NCBI RefSeq assembly: GCF_020215665.1
Contig: NZ_CP084061.1
Location: 3,194,001-3,258,000, forward strand
Reading direction: 5' to 3'
From: Blautia parvula
GTDB taxonomy: Bacteria > Bacillota > Clostridia > Lachnospirales > Lachnospiraceae
Length of the DNA stretch: 64,000 bases
In this document: positions 35,374 through 44,558 of the stretch, one piece after another
Position numbering within the stretch: position 1 is the stretch's first letter
Layout: each line of letters opens with the position of its first letter
Translations under genes and position numbers: made by a program
Notes under the pieces: generated by a model
What the model was told of the DNA's origin: nothing
What the model saw: the letters and a program-made list of their open reading frames with translations, nothing else
Databases searched by the model: none

Positions 35374-35403
35374 ATTATAACATAGGCTGTTTGTGAGGTG
35401 CAA
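35374..35403 (-). promoter_or_regulatory. Promoter of the molybdenum hydroxylase operon
   Basis: TTGCAC (35398-35403), 18 bases, TATAAT (35374-35379) with TG one base before the -10 box (extended -10). Confidence 0.7.
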
Positions 35404-35454
35404 GCTGTTTTGCCGTACCCCCGTAAATTCCAAAGGAAAATACCTGAAATACTA

Positions 35455-35483
35455 ATGACAAATTTCTGCTTTTTATTTATAAT
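35455..35483 (+). promoter_or_regulatory. Promoter of the serine hydrolase gene
   Basis: ATGACA (35455-35460), 17 bases, TATAAT (35478-35483), about 55 bases before the gene. Confidence 0.65.
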
Positions 35484-35539
35484 GAGATGAGTAATGCAAA
35501 AATTTACAGACAGCCTGAAATAACAGACAGAAAAGGCAG

Positions 35540-36583
35540 ATGATACCAATGAAAAAGAACTCTGACATACGAAATATCCTGGTGCTGACATTTCTGTTCC
35601 TCCTCAGCATCATACCTCTGGGCTTCCTGACAGATGCCTCCCAGGATACTTTTGCCTATGCACCGCTGCCGAATACGGATTACGCTTCCCCGGATCTTGA
35701 TCTGGAATACGAAGCCCTGGAGAACATGGCCGATTATATACTTGTGGAATCCGATATTGCTGAATATTCCCCTGAAAGAGAAATTCCCGAGGGCAGCACA
35801 GCCGAAAGCCTGCTGGATTCCATTCTGGAAGAATACGGACTGAATGAAGAAAACTTTTCCTTCTTCTACCGCAATACCTTCACGCAGGAAATATATATAT
35901 ACAATCCTGACACCCTCTTTACGGCAGCCAGTACCGTGAAGGTGCCTGTCAACATGCTCTACTACGATGCCGTCAACAGCGGGGAGCGCACCCCGGAGGA
36001 CGGGCTTCCCTACAATGCCTCAGCCACAGATACGGAGGGAGACGGCTCCACCCCCTATGATTACCGGCCCGGCAGCCTGGTTCCCCTCTCCTATCTCATG
36101 GAGGAGAGCATAGTGTACAGTGACAACACCGCCAATAATATTATGATTCAAAACCTGGGCGGTGTTTCCGCCTACCGGCATATGATGCTGAAATATTCGG
36201 ACAACACCTACCCGGATGCGTTTTTTGCCAGCAACAAGCTTTGTGCTGATTTTTCTTTTGATGTGATAAATTATCTATATGAACATTCCTCCGCGTACAC
36301 TCCGCTTCTGGAATACATGAAAGAAGCTGCGCCGGGCACCTTTTTACAAAAATACATAGACCTGGACCTCTTCCCGGTGGCCCATAAATACGGAGATTAC
36401 GACGGGTGTCTCCACGACTATGGGATTGTCTACACACCCGCACCATTTTTGATCGGTGTGTTTACTGACCACGTGTCCAATGCGGAAGATCTGATCGGAG
36501 TGATCGGCGAGACCTACTTAAACTATACCCTGAGCGTTGCCGAACCAACTTATGTAAGAATATCTGTGGTACCGGCATCATAA
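35540..36583 (+). CDS. Exported class A beta-lactamase-like serine hydrolase
   Basis: A 347-residue protein with an N-terminal hydrophobic signal or anchor segment (residues ~12-30). Beta-lactamase fold motifs: S-T-V-K at 131-134, S-D-N at 194-196 and a K-Y-G triad equivalent in VAHKYGDYDG. These are the catalytic Ser/Lys, Ser-Asp-Asn loop and KTG-like box of penicillin-recognising enzymes. The long acidic stretch before the catalytic domain is unusual. It could be a true beta-lactamase or a wall-acting hydrolase. ATG 35549 (MKKNSD) is an alternative start, as the AAGG site lies only three bases from the first ATG. Confidence 0.82.
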   Translation: MIPMKKNSDIRNILVLTFLFLLSIIPLGFLTDASQDTFAYAPLPNTDYASPDLDLEYEALENMADYILVESDIAEYSPEREIPEGSTAESLLDSILEEYGLNEENFSFFYRNTFTQEIYIYNPDTLFTAASTVKVPVNMLYYDAVNSGERTPEDGLPYNASATDTEGDGSTPYDYRPGSLVPLSYLMEESIVYSDNTANNIMIQNLGGVSAYRHMMLKYSDNTYPDAFFASNKLCADFSFDVINYLYEHSSAYTPLLEYMKEAAPGTFLQKYIDLDLFPVAHKYGDYDGCLHDYGIVYTPAPFLIGVFTDHVSNAEDLIGVIGETYLNYTLSVAEPTYVRISVVPAS

Positions 36584-36613
36584 TTATTCTGTAGGCCTGC
36601 GCATTTACCTGTC
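36581..36613 (-). repeat. Fragment of the GTAAC element family
   Basis: TAATTATTCTGTAGGCCTGC and GCATTTACCTG match the end region of copy B (GTAATTATTCAGTAGGTCTGC, then GCATTTACTG) with few changes. It lies directly after the serine hydrolase stop codon. Confidence 0.5.
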
Positions 36614-36662
36614 ATCATAATACAAGGGCTGCGCGCCCCTGAGACGAAAGGAAACAAAAAAC

Positions 36663-38030
36663 ATGAAACAGACAACTGACCTGGGCAGGGACAAGGTATG
36701 GCTGCTGGTCCTCAAACTGGCTGTCCCCTCCATGATCGCCCAGTTCGTCACCGTACTTTACAGCATCATTGACAGAATGTTCATCGGAAACATACCCAAG
36801 ATCGGAGATCTGGCACTTGCGGGAGTGGGAATCTGCGGCCCTATTGTCACCCTTCTCACTTCCTTCGGAACCCTGATCGGACTGGGCGGCTCTATCCTCA
36901 TGTCCATGCGTCTGGGTGCCGGGCGGAAGAAACAGGCCCAGTCCATATTGGCCCACAGCTTTGCCATGCTGGTGGTCTTCTCCGCTGTACTGACTCTGCT
37001 CTTTCTCCTGACGAAAAAATATCTTCTGCTCTGGTTCGGGGCAAGTGCCGCCACCTTTGTATACGCGGACACCTATCTCACCATCTACACAGCAGGAACG
37101 TTCTTCGCCCTCATGGCGATCGGGCTTAATTATTTTATCACCTGTCAGGGGTTTCCCGGTGTGGGAATGACCACTGTGCTGATCGGCGCTGTCACCAACA
37201 TAATCCTGGACCCTGTCTTTATCTTCGGTCTGCATATGGATGTGGCGGGTGCAGCCATTGCCACGGTCATCGCACAGTTTGCATCCTGCGCCTTTGCTTT
37301 CTGTTTCCTGATCGGCAAAAAGGTTCCCATCAAAATAACCAGGCTGCGGAAACCGGCCTGGTCCCCCATGATCGTCAAAAGGATCCTGGTACTGGGTGTC
37401 TCCCCCTTCCTGATTCTGGCAACCGACAGTGTGATCATCATTGTCCTGAATGCCATGCTGCAGAAGTACGGCGGTCCCGGCGAAGGTGATGTGCTCATCA
37501 CCTGTGCCACCATTGTGCAGAGCTACATGATGCTCATAACCGGCCCCATGCTGGGTATTTCCAGCGGAACACAGGCCATACTCAGCTACAATTACGGCGC
37601 AAAAGCTGTGGACAGGGTGAAAAAGGCAGAAAAATATATCCTGCTTCTCTGCCTCTGTTTTACAACCGTAATGTTTATACTGTCCAGGATCGTGCCTGTA
37701 TACTTTATCCGGATTTTTACCGACGAGCCGTCTCTGGTATCCCTTTCCACCTGGGGAATCCATGTGTTTACGCTGCTGATCATTCCACTCAGCTTCCAGT
37801 ATGTGTTTGTGGACGGTTTTACTGCGCTGGGACTTTCCAGAACTGCCCTGTTTCTCTCCATGTTCCGGAAAGGGGATTACATGCTTTTTACTATTTTCCT
37901 TCCCATCTTTTTCGGGGCCAGAAGCGCGTTTTACGCGCAGCCTATTGCAGACGGAATCGCCTCTGTTATGGCGACTGCTGCCTTTTTCCTCTTTTTCCGC
38001 AGACATCTGGAGAAGCGTCTGCAGCAGTGA
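36663..38030 (+). CDS. MATE family efflux transporter (gene 1)
   Basis: A 455-residue protein with 12 predicted helices in two homologous halves. The N-terminal half opens VLKLAVPSMIAQFVTVLYSI-type sequence followed by a DRMFIGN turn, typical of the NorM/DinF superfamily; the second half repeats this (LVLGVSPFLILATDSV). It exports drugs or metabolites in exchange for Na+ or H+. It follows the serine hydrolase by 79 bases and may be read with it; AAAGG lies before its ATG. A long antisense frame here is a shadow. Confidence 0.92.
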   Translation: MKQTTDLGRDKVWLLVLKLAVPSMIAQFVTVLYSIIDRMFIGNIPKIGDLALAGVGICGPIVTLLTSFGTLIGLGGSILMSMRLGAGRKKQAQSILAHSFAMLVVFSAVLTLLFLLTKKYLLLWFGASAATFVYADTYLTIYTAGTFFALMAIGLNYFITCQGFPGVGMTTVLIGAVTNIILDPVFIFGLHMDVAGAAIATVIAQFASCAFAFCFLIGKKVPIKITRLRKPAWSPMIVKRILVLGVSPFLILATDSVIIIVLNAMLQKYGGPGEGDVLITCATIVQSYMMLITGPMLGISSGTQAILSYNYGAKAVDRVKKAEKYILLLCLCFTTVMFILSRIVPVYFIRIFTDEPSLVSLSTWGIHVFTLLIIPLSFQYVFVDGFTALGLSRTALFLSMFRKGDYMLFTIFLPIFFGARSAFYAQPIADGIASVMATAAFFLFFRRHLEKRLQQ

Positions 38031-38058
38031 CTGTGAACAGTATTTAGAAAAACTTTCG

Positions 38059-38086
38059 TTGACATTTTGCTGAAATACTTTAAAAT
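38059..38086 (+). promoter_or_regulatory. Promoter of the SH3 lipoprotein gene
   Basis: TTGACA (38059-38064), 16 bases, TAAAAT (38081-38086), about 30 bases before the start codon. Confidence 0.7.
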
Positions 38087-38115
38087 ATTAGGAAACGGGA
38101 AAGGGGATGTAATTG

Positions 38116-38763
38116 ATGAGAGACAAACTGAAATATCTTCTCCTGTTGCTGCTGTCTGTTCTGTGTCTGTCCGTACTGGGCGCCTGCGGCAAGGACGACA
38201 GCGCTGCGGAGGAGGAAGCTGCCCTGGATTCTGTATCTGCTTCCATGGACGGAACCGTGACAGCTTTTACCGGAAAGGAAATCAGTATAAATACTTCAGA
38301 TAATGAAACACTGACTTTTGATATGACAAAAGCGGAACTGGACTGCAAAAACGGAATTATCCCGGGCAATGAAGTGACGCTTATTTATGTAGGTCCCCTG
38401 GACGGAACAGATACCAGTAAAGTCCGGCTTAGAAAGATCATCACCACAGACGATAATTCAGGCCTGCTTCCCACAGACGGGACAAAAGTAATCTCACCCA
38501 GCGGCGGCGCAGAAGGTTTTAATTCCGGAAAAGCCGGATACGATGAACCGGATTCCGGTGCCAAAGTGGAGGAGAAGACAGAGACCGTCACCGTAAAAAG
38601 CCCTGTAAATGTAAGAGCCGACGCGGCAAGCCAGGCAGAGGTCCTGGGCGTGCTCCAGGGAGGTGCCACAGTGACACGGACCGGAATCTGTGACAACGGA
38701 TGGCATCGGATCGTCTATGAAGGGGAAACGGGATATGTGTGGGGAGATTATCTCTCTGACTGA
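38116..38763 (+). CDS. SH3b-domain lipoprotein
   Basis: A 215-residue lipoprotein. It starts MRDKLKYLLLLLL, with lipobox LGAC (Cys about residue 24). Residues ~40-110 form a small domain (DGTVTAFTGKEISINTS, LIYVGPLDG) of unknown type, then an acidic linker, and residues ~155-215 are an SH3b domain (SPVNVRADAASQAEVLGVL, GWHRIVYEGETGYVWGDYL) that probably binds the cell wall. ATG 38116 follows AAAGGGGA; a TTG one codon earlier is less likely. Confidence 0.85.
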   Translation: MRDKLKYLLLLLLSVLCLSVLGACGKDDSAAEEEAALDSVSASMDGTVTAFTGKEISINTSDNETLTFDMTKAELDCKNGIIPGNEVTLIYVGPLDGTDTSKVRLRKIITTDDNSGLLPTDGTKVISPSGGAEGFNSGKAGYDEPDSGAKVEEKTETVTVKSPVNVRADAASQAEVLGVLQGGATVTRTGICDNGWHRIVYEGETGYVWGDYLSD

Positions 38764-38778
38764 AAAACCCCATAAACT

Positions 38779-38881
38779 GGGACTGTCGGTTAATCCCGAT
38801 TTTTAAGTTTTCTTCTACAAAATAAGTATATCTCACAGAATTTTGTGTTTTTCAGAACACGATTCTCTGTGAGATATACTT
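38779..38881 (+). repeat. ~105-bp terminator-bearing repeat, copy 1
   Basis: Begins GGGACTGTCGGTTAATC, then a spacer, then a hairpin with perfect 16-bp arms (38824-38839 and 38866-38881) followed by a T-run. The same element occurs reversed at 46300-46404. It starts just after the SH3 gene's stop and likely ends that transcript; it also ends the convergent BCCT transcript. The remainder of 38882-39100 shows nothing recognisable. Confidence 0.8.
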
Positions 38882-39100
38882 GTTTTTTTCTTTGGGTGTT
38901 CTCCCAATCGCATACAACATGAATTCACTTTATATTTTTTATTTGCGTCAGTATTTGAACCGCTGAAAGTTTCCATTTTCCTTAATGTCTGCAAAAAGTC
39001 CTTCCATCCGGATATGGCACCTCTCTTGCATCATGGCAGATATAATGAACTTGTTTTTGTGCATAGGAGACCTCCACGCCAGCCCCATGATTTTTAATCA

Positions 39101-40672
39101 TTATTTAATTTTGTCATTGACAAGTATTTTCGGTACTCCAAAATCCTCTTTTAACCAGCGTGATACTGAAATAATAAAAAAGATCTGAAGGACCAAAATA
39201 GGTATACAAGTCAGGATGGATGAGGTTTTTACTACCTCCATACCACCTACAAGTATCAATGACATAGTTGCCAGGTACACAAAGAATGACCAGAACAGGC
39301 GCACCCAGCGCTTGGGTTCTGCATTGTAACCAACTTCCTGGCTGGTGATGTTGGACATGGTGTAAGCACCTGAGTCAATACCGGTAGCCTGTGCTATCAT
39401 GAGAAGCAGCACAAACAAAGGAATGATCACTGTCTTGCCGGGCAGGGTATCCAGGATTGCATAGATTGCCTTAGGTCCTCCCTGAGACTGCATGATACCA
39501 ATCAGATCCATACCCTTATTAAAAATCAGGTCCTGAACGTAACCGCCCATGATGCCAAAGATAAGCATTGTACCGCCGCCTGCCGTGACGATCATATTAA
39601 GTACAAAGGCCCTCAGTGTTCTGCCTTTGGAAATACGGGCCATGAACAGACCAATATAGATTGCCCATGACAACCACCATGCCCAATAGAATACAGTCCA
39701 ATTTTGAGGGAAACCGGATCTGCTGACTGCGTCGGTATAGAAGCTCATTCTGAAGAAGTTTTGTATCATAATACCCAGGGAATCACTGAAATAAGACAAA
39801 ATCCATGAGGACGGTCCTACCAGAAATACATAGATCACAAAAGCGATAAACATAACCATGTTGATGTTTGAAAGCTTTGCGATACCCGAGTACAAGCCTT
39901 TGAAACAACTCCAGCTATATATGCAGGTGAAAAACAATCCTACTGCGATCTTCAGCGGCAGAGTATCCGGAATTCCGAAAAATTCTGATATTATGCAGGA
40001 AATCATAGGAAATACGAAGGCCAGAGAGGTAGCGAAACCACCCATCATACCGATAACTACCAGCACATCAATGGCAATACCGACTTTTCCGTATGCTCTT
40101 TTCCCCAGAAGTCCGCTGCATGCATAGCTTGCCTTAAAATGGAACTTCCGTCTGTTGTAATAGCAGTATGCAAATGCAATTGCAGGTACGGAGAATATAG
40201 CCCACGGGGTAAATCCCCAATGAAAAAAGCTGTAAGCAGATGCCCATTCTCTGGCTGCTGCAGACATTGGTTCAATACCAAATGGCGGGGATGAGAGATA
40301 GTACAGAGGCTCAACGCAAGCCCAGTACATGGCTCCCGCACCGATTCCTGCGCAGAAGAACATGGCAACCCATGTAAAATCTTTAAACTCCGGCTTATCG
40401 TCCCTTGTTCCCAGTTTTACGGAACCAAATCTGCCAATTACAATCCACAAACTAAAGGCAAGACTGACAAATCCCACCAGTTCAAACAGCCAATCCAGTC
40501 CATATGTAACCTTGTCCATTACCAGATTGACCAGTCCCTGTGCCTCATCCTGCATAATGATCAATGGAACATATAGCGCGAGACAGCCAATGACAGAAGC
40601 CAGAAATATCGGTTTTGATACATTAGCCATCTGTTTTTTTCTGTTCTTCTGTTTCCCTTCGTCGCTGTTCAT
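39101..40672 (-). CDS. BCCT family betaine/carnitine/choline transporter (gene 1)
   Basis: A 523-residue protein with about 12 helices. BCCT marks: FVSLAFSLWIVIGRFGSVKLG in helix 2 and the following loop, MFFCAGIGAGAMYWACVEPLYY (Gly-rich helix 3 with the aromatic box), FHWGFTPWAIF and NWTVFYWAWWLSWAIYIGLF followed by ARISKGRTLR. It imports trimethylammonium compounds with Na+ or H+, or exchanges them. Its ATG directly follows the stop of BCCT gene 2. As the end of the MttB operon it probably supplies the methylated amine or exports the demethylated product. Confidence 0.94.
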   Translation of the reverse strand: MNSDEGKQKNRKKQMANVSKPIFLASVIGCLALYVPLIIMQDEAQGLVNLVMDKVTYGLDWLFELVGFVSLAFSLWIVIGRFGSVKLGTRDDKPEFKDFTWVAMFFCAGIGAGAMYWACVEPLYYLSSPPFGIEPMSAAAREWASAYSFFHWGFTPWAIFSVPAIAFAYCYYNRRKFHFKASYACSGLLGKRAYGKVGIAIDVLVVIGMMGGFATSLAFVFPMISCIISEFFGIPDTLPLKIAVGLFFTCIYSWSCFKGLYSGIAKLSNINMVMFIAFVIYVFLVGPSSWILSYFSDSLGIMIQNFFRMSFYTDAVSRSGFPQNWTVFYWAWWLSWAIYIGLFMARISKGRTLRAFVLNMIVTAGGGTMLIFGIMGGYVQDLIFNKGMDLIGIMQSQGGPKAIYAILDTLPGKTVIIPLFVLLLMIAQATGIDSGAYTMSNITSQEVGYNAEPKRWVRLFWSFFVYLATMSLILVGGMEVVKTSSILTCIPILVLQIFFIISVSRWLKEDFGVPKILVNDKIK

Positions 40673-42235
40673 TTATTGCTCCTCGTAAATAATCTCTTTC
40701 TGTACGGTTCCATCATCATTCAGGATAGTCCATTTTTTTCTGATTTCCTTGAAGAATGTAACAACCATTAAAGTAATAATAATAACTGCAGGTACAGAAC
40801 CAATGATGGTAACTGCCTGTGCTGCGGAGATACCGCCGCAAAGCAGCAGAACGATCGCGATTGCACCAACGCCCAGGGACCAGAAAATTTTGTTCCATCT
40901 GGGAGGCTCATCCTCAGGTCCAAGGTCCTTTGTGGTGATCATGGCCATACTGAACACATTTCCGTTCAGCAGAGTCTGCATGCACAGGAAGCCATAGATC
41001 ATCAGGATAGGATATAAGAATTTAATAAAAGGGATGTAATCCCAAAGTGCTACAATCGCTTCACCCTGTCCGGATGTTGCAATTATGGAAGCCAGATCCA
41101 CATGATGGTTCTGATGAATGTAGATAGAGTAATTCTGAAATACACCGAAGAACAGCCATGAACCCAGTGTCTGAGCTGCCAGAGCACCGATAACCGTCTG
41201 TCTTACGGTACGGCCGCGGGAGATCTTTGCGAAGAATAAGCCGTTGTGGATCGCCAGAGCCAGGTACCAGCACCAGTAAAATACTGTCCAGTTCTGAGGT
41301 GTGCCGGATGCTGCATATGTATCTGTGTTGAATGTCAGACGAACAATGTTCTGCAGATACATACCGATGTTATCCAGTGTACCGTTCAAAATATAGGATG
41401 TAGGGCCTACGATCAGCAGAAATGCCAGCAGTCCAAAGCCGACTACTACACGAAAGTTGCTCAGGTATTTGATACCCTTGGAAAGACCGGTATACAGCAG
41501 TAAAGCCATTACAACTGACCACATGATGATGACAACTGCCTCTGCCTGGAAGCTCATCTGGATACCAAAGCTTCTGCCGATGATGGCGAACAGAGTAGGT
41601 ACGTTTGTTCCTACGCATGTTACAACGCCGGCAAGTATGGATACAGCGAATAATGCATCGATCACCTTGCCGAAAATACCTTTGGCATTCTTCTCGCCAA
41701 GGAGAGATACGCATGCCGTGGAGGGGCGTACATCTTTAACCTTTTTGCAGAAGATCTGATATGCCCACACAACACCCATCAGCGTTGCTGCTGCCTGAAT
41801 AACAAGACCCCAGTGGTGAAGAGGGTAGGCGGTTGCTTTATATAATGCTTCCATTGAATAAGGCTCAACTCCCTCAGTGGGTGTCTGATAGTAATAAAAC
41901 CACTCGATTGCTGTCCATGTTAATACACCAAGACCTGCAATGGAGGTGAAGATCATGCTCAGCCATGAGAATGTGGAATGCTCAGGTGCTTCTGTACCAA
42001 AGCGCATCTTTCCAACAGGATGAATACACAGGAAGATACATAAGGCGATCATCATGAATACAAACAGTTCAAAGAACCAGCCCATATCAGCACAGATCAC
42101 GCTGAATGCCAGGGTGCTCAGTGCAGCACCTGCAGATGCAGGGTCATTTATAACCCATACTACCAGCGCAATGATCACAAGCAGAGGCGGAATAAATACA
42201 ACCGGCTCAATTTTGGCGTTTTTTCTCTTTTCCAT
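40673..42235 (-). CDS. BCCT family betaine/carnitine/choline transporter (gene 2)
   Basis: A 520-residue BCCT carrier, diverged from gene 1. It shows HPVGKMRFGTEAPEHSTFSW, IAGLGVLTWTAIEWFYYYQTP (aromatic substrate pocket), LHHWGLVIQA and NWTVFYWCWYLALAIHNGLF with AKISRGRTVR. Lies 30 bases after the MttB-family gene and is joined end-to-start to BCCT gene 1. Having two carriers suggests either two substrates or a substrate/product antiport arrangement. Confidence 0.94.
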   Translation of the reverse strand: MEKRKNAKIEPVVFIPPLLVIIALVVWVINDPASAGAALSTLAFSVICADMGWFFELFVFMMIALCIFLCIHPVGKMRFGTEAPEHSTFSWLSMIFTSIAGLGVLTWTAIEWFYYYQTPTEGVEPYSMEALYKATAYPLHHWGLVIQAAATLMGVVWAYQIFCKKVKDVRPSTACVSLLGEKNAKGIFGKVIDALFAVSILAGVVTCVGTNVPTLFAIIGRSFGIQMSFQAEAVVIIMWSVVMALLLYTGLSKGIKYLSNFRVVVGFGLLAFLLIVGPTSYILNGTLDNIGMYLQNIVRLTFNTDTYAASGTPQNWTVFYWCWYLALAIHNGLFFAKISRGRTVRQTVIGALAAQTLGSWLFFGVFQNYSIYIHQNHHVDLASIIATSGQGEAIVALWDYIPFIKFLYPILMIYGFLCMQTLLNGNVFSMAMITTKDLGPEDEPPRWNKIFWSLGVGAIAIVLLLCGGISAAQAVTIIGSVPAVIIITLMVVTFFKEIRKKWTILNDDGTVQKEIIYEEQ

Positions 42236-42265
42236 TCTATTGCCCCTCCCTCTTTAAATTTTTGT

Positions 42266-43699
42266 TTAATCAATAATTTTTGCCATATAAGCACGCAGGT
42301 CCTTATCTGTCTCAGGATCTAACAGTGTATCGGGAGCCGCTGCCAGAATCTCTTTGTATTTCATATTTGCGCGCTGGATGATATCCATAGAACCGCTGTT
42401 AGCCCAGGTATTGTAATTTTCACACTCTGAGATGTCATTGTCGAATACCTCTCTATAGTGTTCAAAGGTATCGTCATGCTCAAGATAAGAACCTCTGGGG
42501 CCAACTTCCTTGATAACATCAACAGACATGGCATCATTATCTGTCTCTATGCCCTGTTTCAGATACAGAGCTCTCTTGATGATCTCCTCGTCTACGATAT
42601 GCTTCTCGTAAGATACTGTCATAATAGCATCCAGAACGCCGAGACACTCGTTGATGATATCTGCTTCTGCAAAGACTGCCATCATTACATTCTGCATGGT
42701 CTCCAGACCTGCCTGCATATCAGGCACTTTAGAGTCGGTCATACCGCACATGCATCTGGAAGGAATATGATAGAAGTCATGCGCCATCAGCAGCAGAGGA
42801 ATGTTGATCAGGGACATATCCGGCGTACCTGTTGTGTAGGTACCCTTCTTCATATAGCCGACAGTTGAAGAAGGTGTGTAAACAACTGGAGCTTTCTCAT
42901 TGATCAGATTCATCAGTACAATACCGCTGAGCACTTCTGTATTCTGCAGTACCAGCATACCCATATGACGCATGGGACCGGAAATACCTGCCATAATGCA
43001 GGGCAGCAGATAAACGCCCTGTCCGCGTTTGGTGTACTCCATCATGGATCCCAGTGTATCATGTGACCATGACAGAGGGCTTAATGGGTTGGCACTGAAA
43101 TTGCTGTACTGAATATCAGTCTCTTCACCAGGCGCCATACCCATGGAAATCTGAATCATATCCAGAAACTCTTTGCTGTTCTTCTGATTCATGGTGAAGC
43201 CCAGTGCAGGCTTATCAGAGTTCTTCAGGACTTCATAGCACATATGCAGATGTTTGAACTCTGAAGGAACATCTGAAGGATCCAGCGGATGTGCTCCTAC
43301 CAGGTTTATAATGTCGCTGGCCTGGGCCAGTCTCATCATGTTGCCATAATCCTCAATGCCGGCAAGCCTTTTACCATGATCCAGATCCTGAATAAATACG
43401 GCACCTGCATTAGGCTGTACTGCAAAATCTTTACCGATTTCTACCGTCTGTTCCGGATTACGGCTGTATAGCTTGTAAGTACGAGGCAGTGTTTTCAGAG
43501 CCTTATCCACCATATCCCTGGTGATGTAGACACGGTATCCGTCTACCTTTGCTCCATGTTTTTTGAAGATTTCAATTGCTTCGTCATTCTGGAATATGAC
43601 GCCGGTATTCTCCAGAATGTCAATGGACGCCTCATGGATTCTTCCATAATCTCTGTCCTCGATGAAACGCAGTGTTGAATACAATCCTTTTTTACCCAT
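42266..43699 (-). CDS. Non-pyrrolysine trimethylamine methyltransferase (MttB) family protein
   Basis: A 477-residue TIM-barrel methyltransferase of the MttB superfamily (COG5598). Landmarks: SIDILENTGVIFQNDEAIEI at the N-terminus, PNAGAVFIQDLDHG, SWSHDTLGSMMEYTKRGQGV and the barrel end CGMTDSKVPDMQAGLETMQN, where pyrrolysine enzymes carry an in-frame amber codon. No amber codon interrupts this frame, so it belongs with the MtgB, MtpB, MtcB and MtyB-like enzymes that demethylate glycine betaine, proline betaine, carnitine or butyrobetaine. It should methylate the corrinoid of the 43887-44537 protein. AGGGAGG site precedes the ATG. Confidence 0.92.
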   Translation of the reverse strand: MGKKGLYSTLRFIEDRDYGRIHEASIDILENTGVIFQNDEAIEIFKKHGAKVDGYRVYITRDMVDKALKTLPRTYKLYSRNPEQTVEIGKDFAVQPNAGAVFIQDLDHGKRLAGIEDYGNMMRLAQASDIINLVGAHPLDPSDVPSEFKHLHMCYEVLKNSDKPALGFTMNQKNSKEFLDMIQISMGMAPGEETDIQYSNFSANPLSPLSWSHDTLGSMMEYTKRGQGVYLLPCIMAGISGPMRHMGMLVLQNTEVLSGIVLMNLINEKAPVVYTPSSTVGYMKKGTYTTGTPDMSLINIPLLLMAHDFYHIPSRCMCGMTDSKVPDMQAGLETMQNVMMAVFAEADIINECLGVLDAIMTVSYEKHIVDEEIIKRALYLKQGIETDNDAMSVDVIKEVGPRGSYLEHDDTFEHYREVFDNDISECENYNTWANSGSMDIIQRANMKYKEILAAAPDTLLDPETDKDLRAYMAKIID

Positions 43700-43805
43700 A
43701 TACCCTCCCTAGCAATGCTATCGGTACCAGTTTCTGATTCGATAAATACTTTCATTCTGGTCACATATAATACTTCTCCTGATTTAGTTTCGCTGATATG
43801 AAAAA

Positions 43806-43851
43806 AACCGGTTTTGTTTTCATCTCTACTGAAAAGATAGCACAAAACCGG
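43806..43851 (-). terminator. Terminator between the corrinoid gene and mttB-like gene
   Basis: ACCGGTTTTGT (43806-43816) pairs with ACAAAACCGGT (43841-43851); an inner TTTTC/GAAAA stem adds pairing. The minus strand then has seven T residues. It separates two genes that must work together, so partial readthrough or a separate mttB promoter is implied. Confidence 0.75.
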
Positions 43852-43886
43852 TCTTGACATTTTTGTTAAATCTTATGATTTTTTGC

Positions 43887-44537
43887 TCATTTGTCCTTTA
43901 AAAGCCTATCCAGATTTTTTCCGAGAAAATCCCGCAGTTCCAGGCCATCCTGAGTAAAATAATCCGCCCCGATGGACTGGGCATAGGACTCTGTGACCGG
44001 CAGGCCGCCCACAAAAATGGTCACCCGATTCCGCAGGCCTTCCTTTTCCAGTTCTTTGATCACCAGCTCCATCTCCCGCAGTGTTGTGGTGAGAAGTGCA
44101 GAGATCAGAACCAGCTTCGCATTATATTTCCGGACCGCTTCTACAAATTCTTCCTTTGATACATCTACCCCCAGATCGATCACTTTAATCTCCAGGGTAG
44201 ATATATAAATTTTTACCAGGTTTTTTCCTATATCATGATAATCGCCTTCCACCGTCCCCAATATGGCAGTACATTTGTAGCCGTTCTTCCGCTTCAGATA
44301 CGGCCGAAGGTTTTCCAGTCCGATATTCAATGCCCTGGCAGACATCAGTGCTTCCGGGACGAACATACTCATAGACTGAAATTTCTCTTCCATTTTTTTG
44401 ATGCCGCCGACCAGACCCTGTTCCAGGATCATCTCAGCCGGATACATTTTTCCCAGTGCCTCTCGCACCAGGCTGTCTGTTTTTTCCGCATTTCCTATTA
44501 AAAGGGAATTACTGATCTCTTCATAGATATCCACCAT
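43887..44537 (-). CDS. Corrinoid (B12-binding) methyl-transfer protein
   Basis: A 216-residue protein of the MtaC/MttC/MtgC type: an N-terminal helical cap (residues 1-85) and a Rossmann B12 domain starting near 90 with the cobalt-ligating D-x-H-x-x-G motif in EGDYHDIGKNLV, LISALLTTTLREM and FVGGLPV. It accepts a methyl group from the MttB-like enzyme and hands it on to a tetrahydrofolate methyltransferase, which is not in this window. It is 21 bases downstream of the AraC-type half of the regulator gene. Confidence 0.95.
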   Translation of the reverse strand: MVDIYEEISNSLLIGNAEKTDSLVREALGKMYPAEMILEQGLVGGIKKMEEKFQSMSMFVPEALMSARALNIGLENLRPYLKRKNGYKCTAILGTVEGDYHDIGKNLVKIYISTLEIKVIDLGVDVSKEEFVEAVRKYNAKLVLISALLTTTLREMELVIKELEKEGLRNRVTIFVGGLPVTESYAQSIGADYFTQDGLELRDFLGKNLDRLLKDK

Positions 44538-44558
44538 ACACCTCCCAAACGTATAAGG

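Noticed and set aside
36615-38006. 463-codon open frame antisense to the MATE gene
   Set aside because: Composition is rich in His, Gln, Gly and Arg as expected for an antisense shadow of a membrane-protein gene; the plus-strand frame has clear MATE motifs and a ribosome site.
42266-43699. Pyrrolysine-containing MttB
   Set aside because: The frame is continuous for 477 codons with no in-frame amber codon, and no pyl genes are present in the window.
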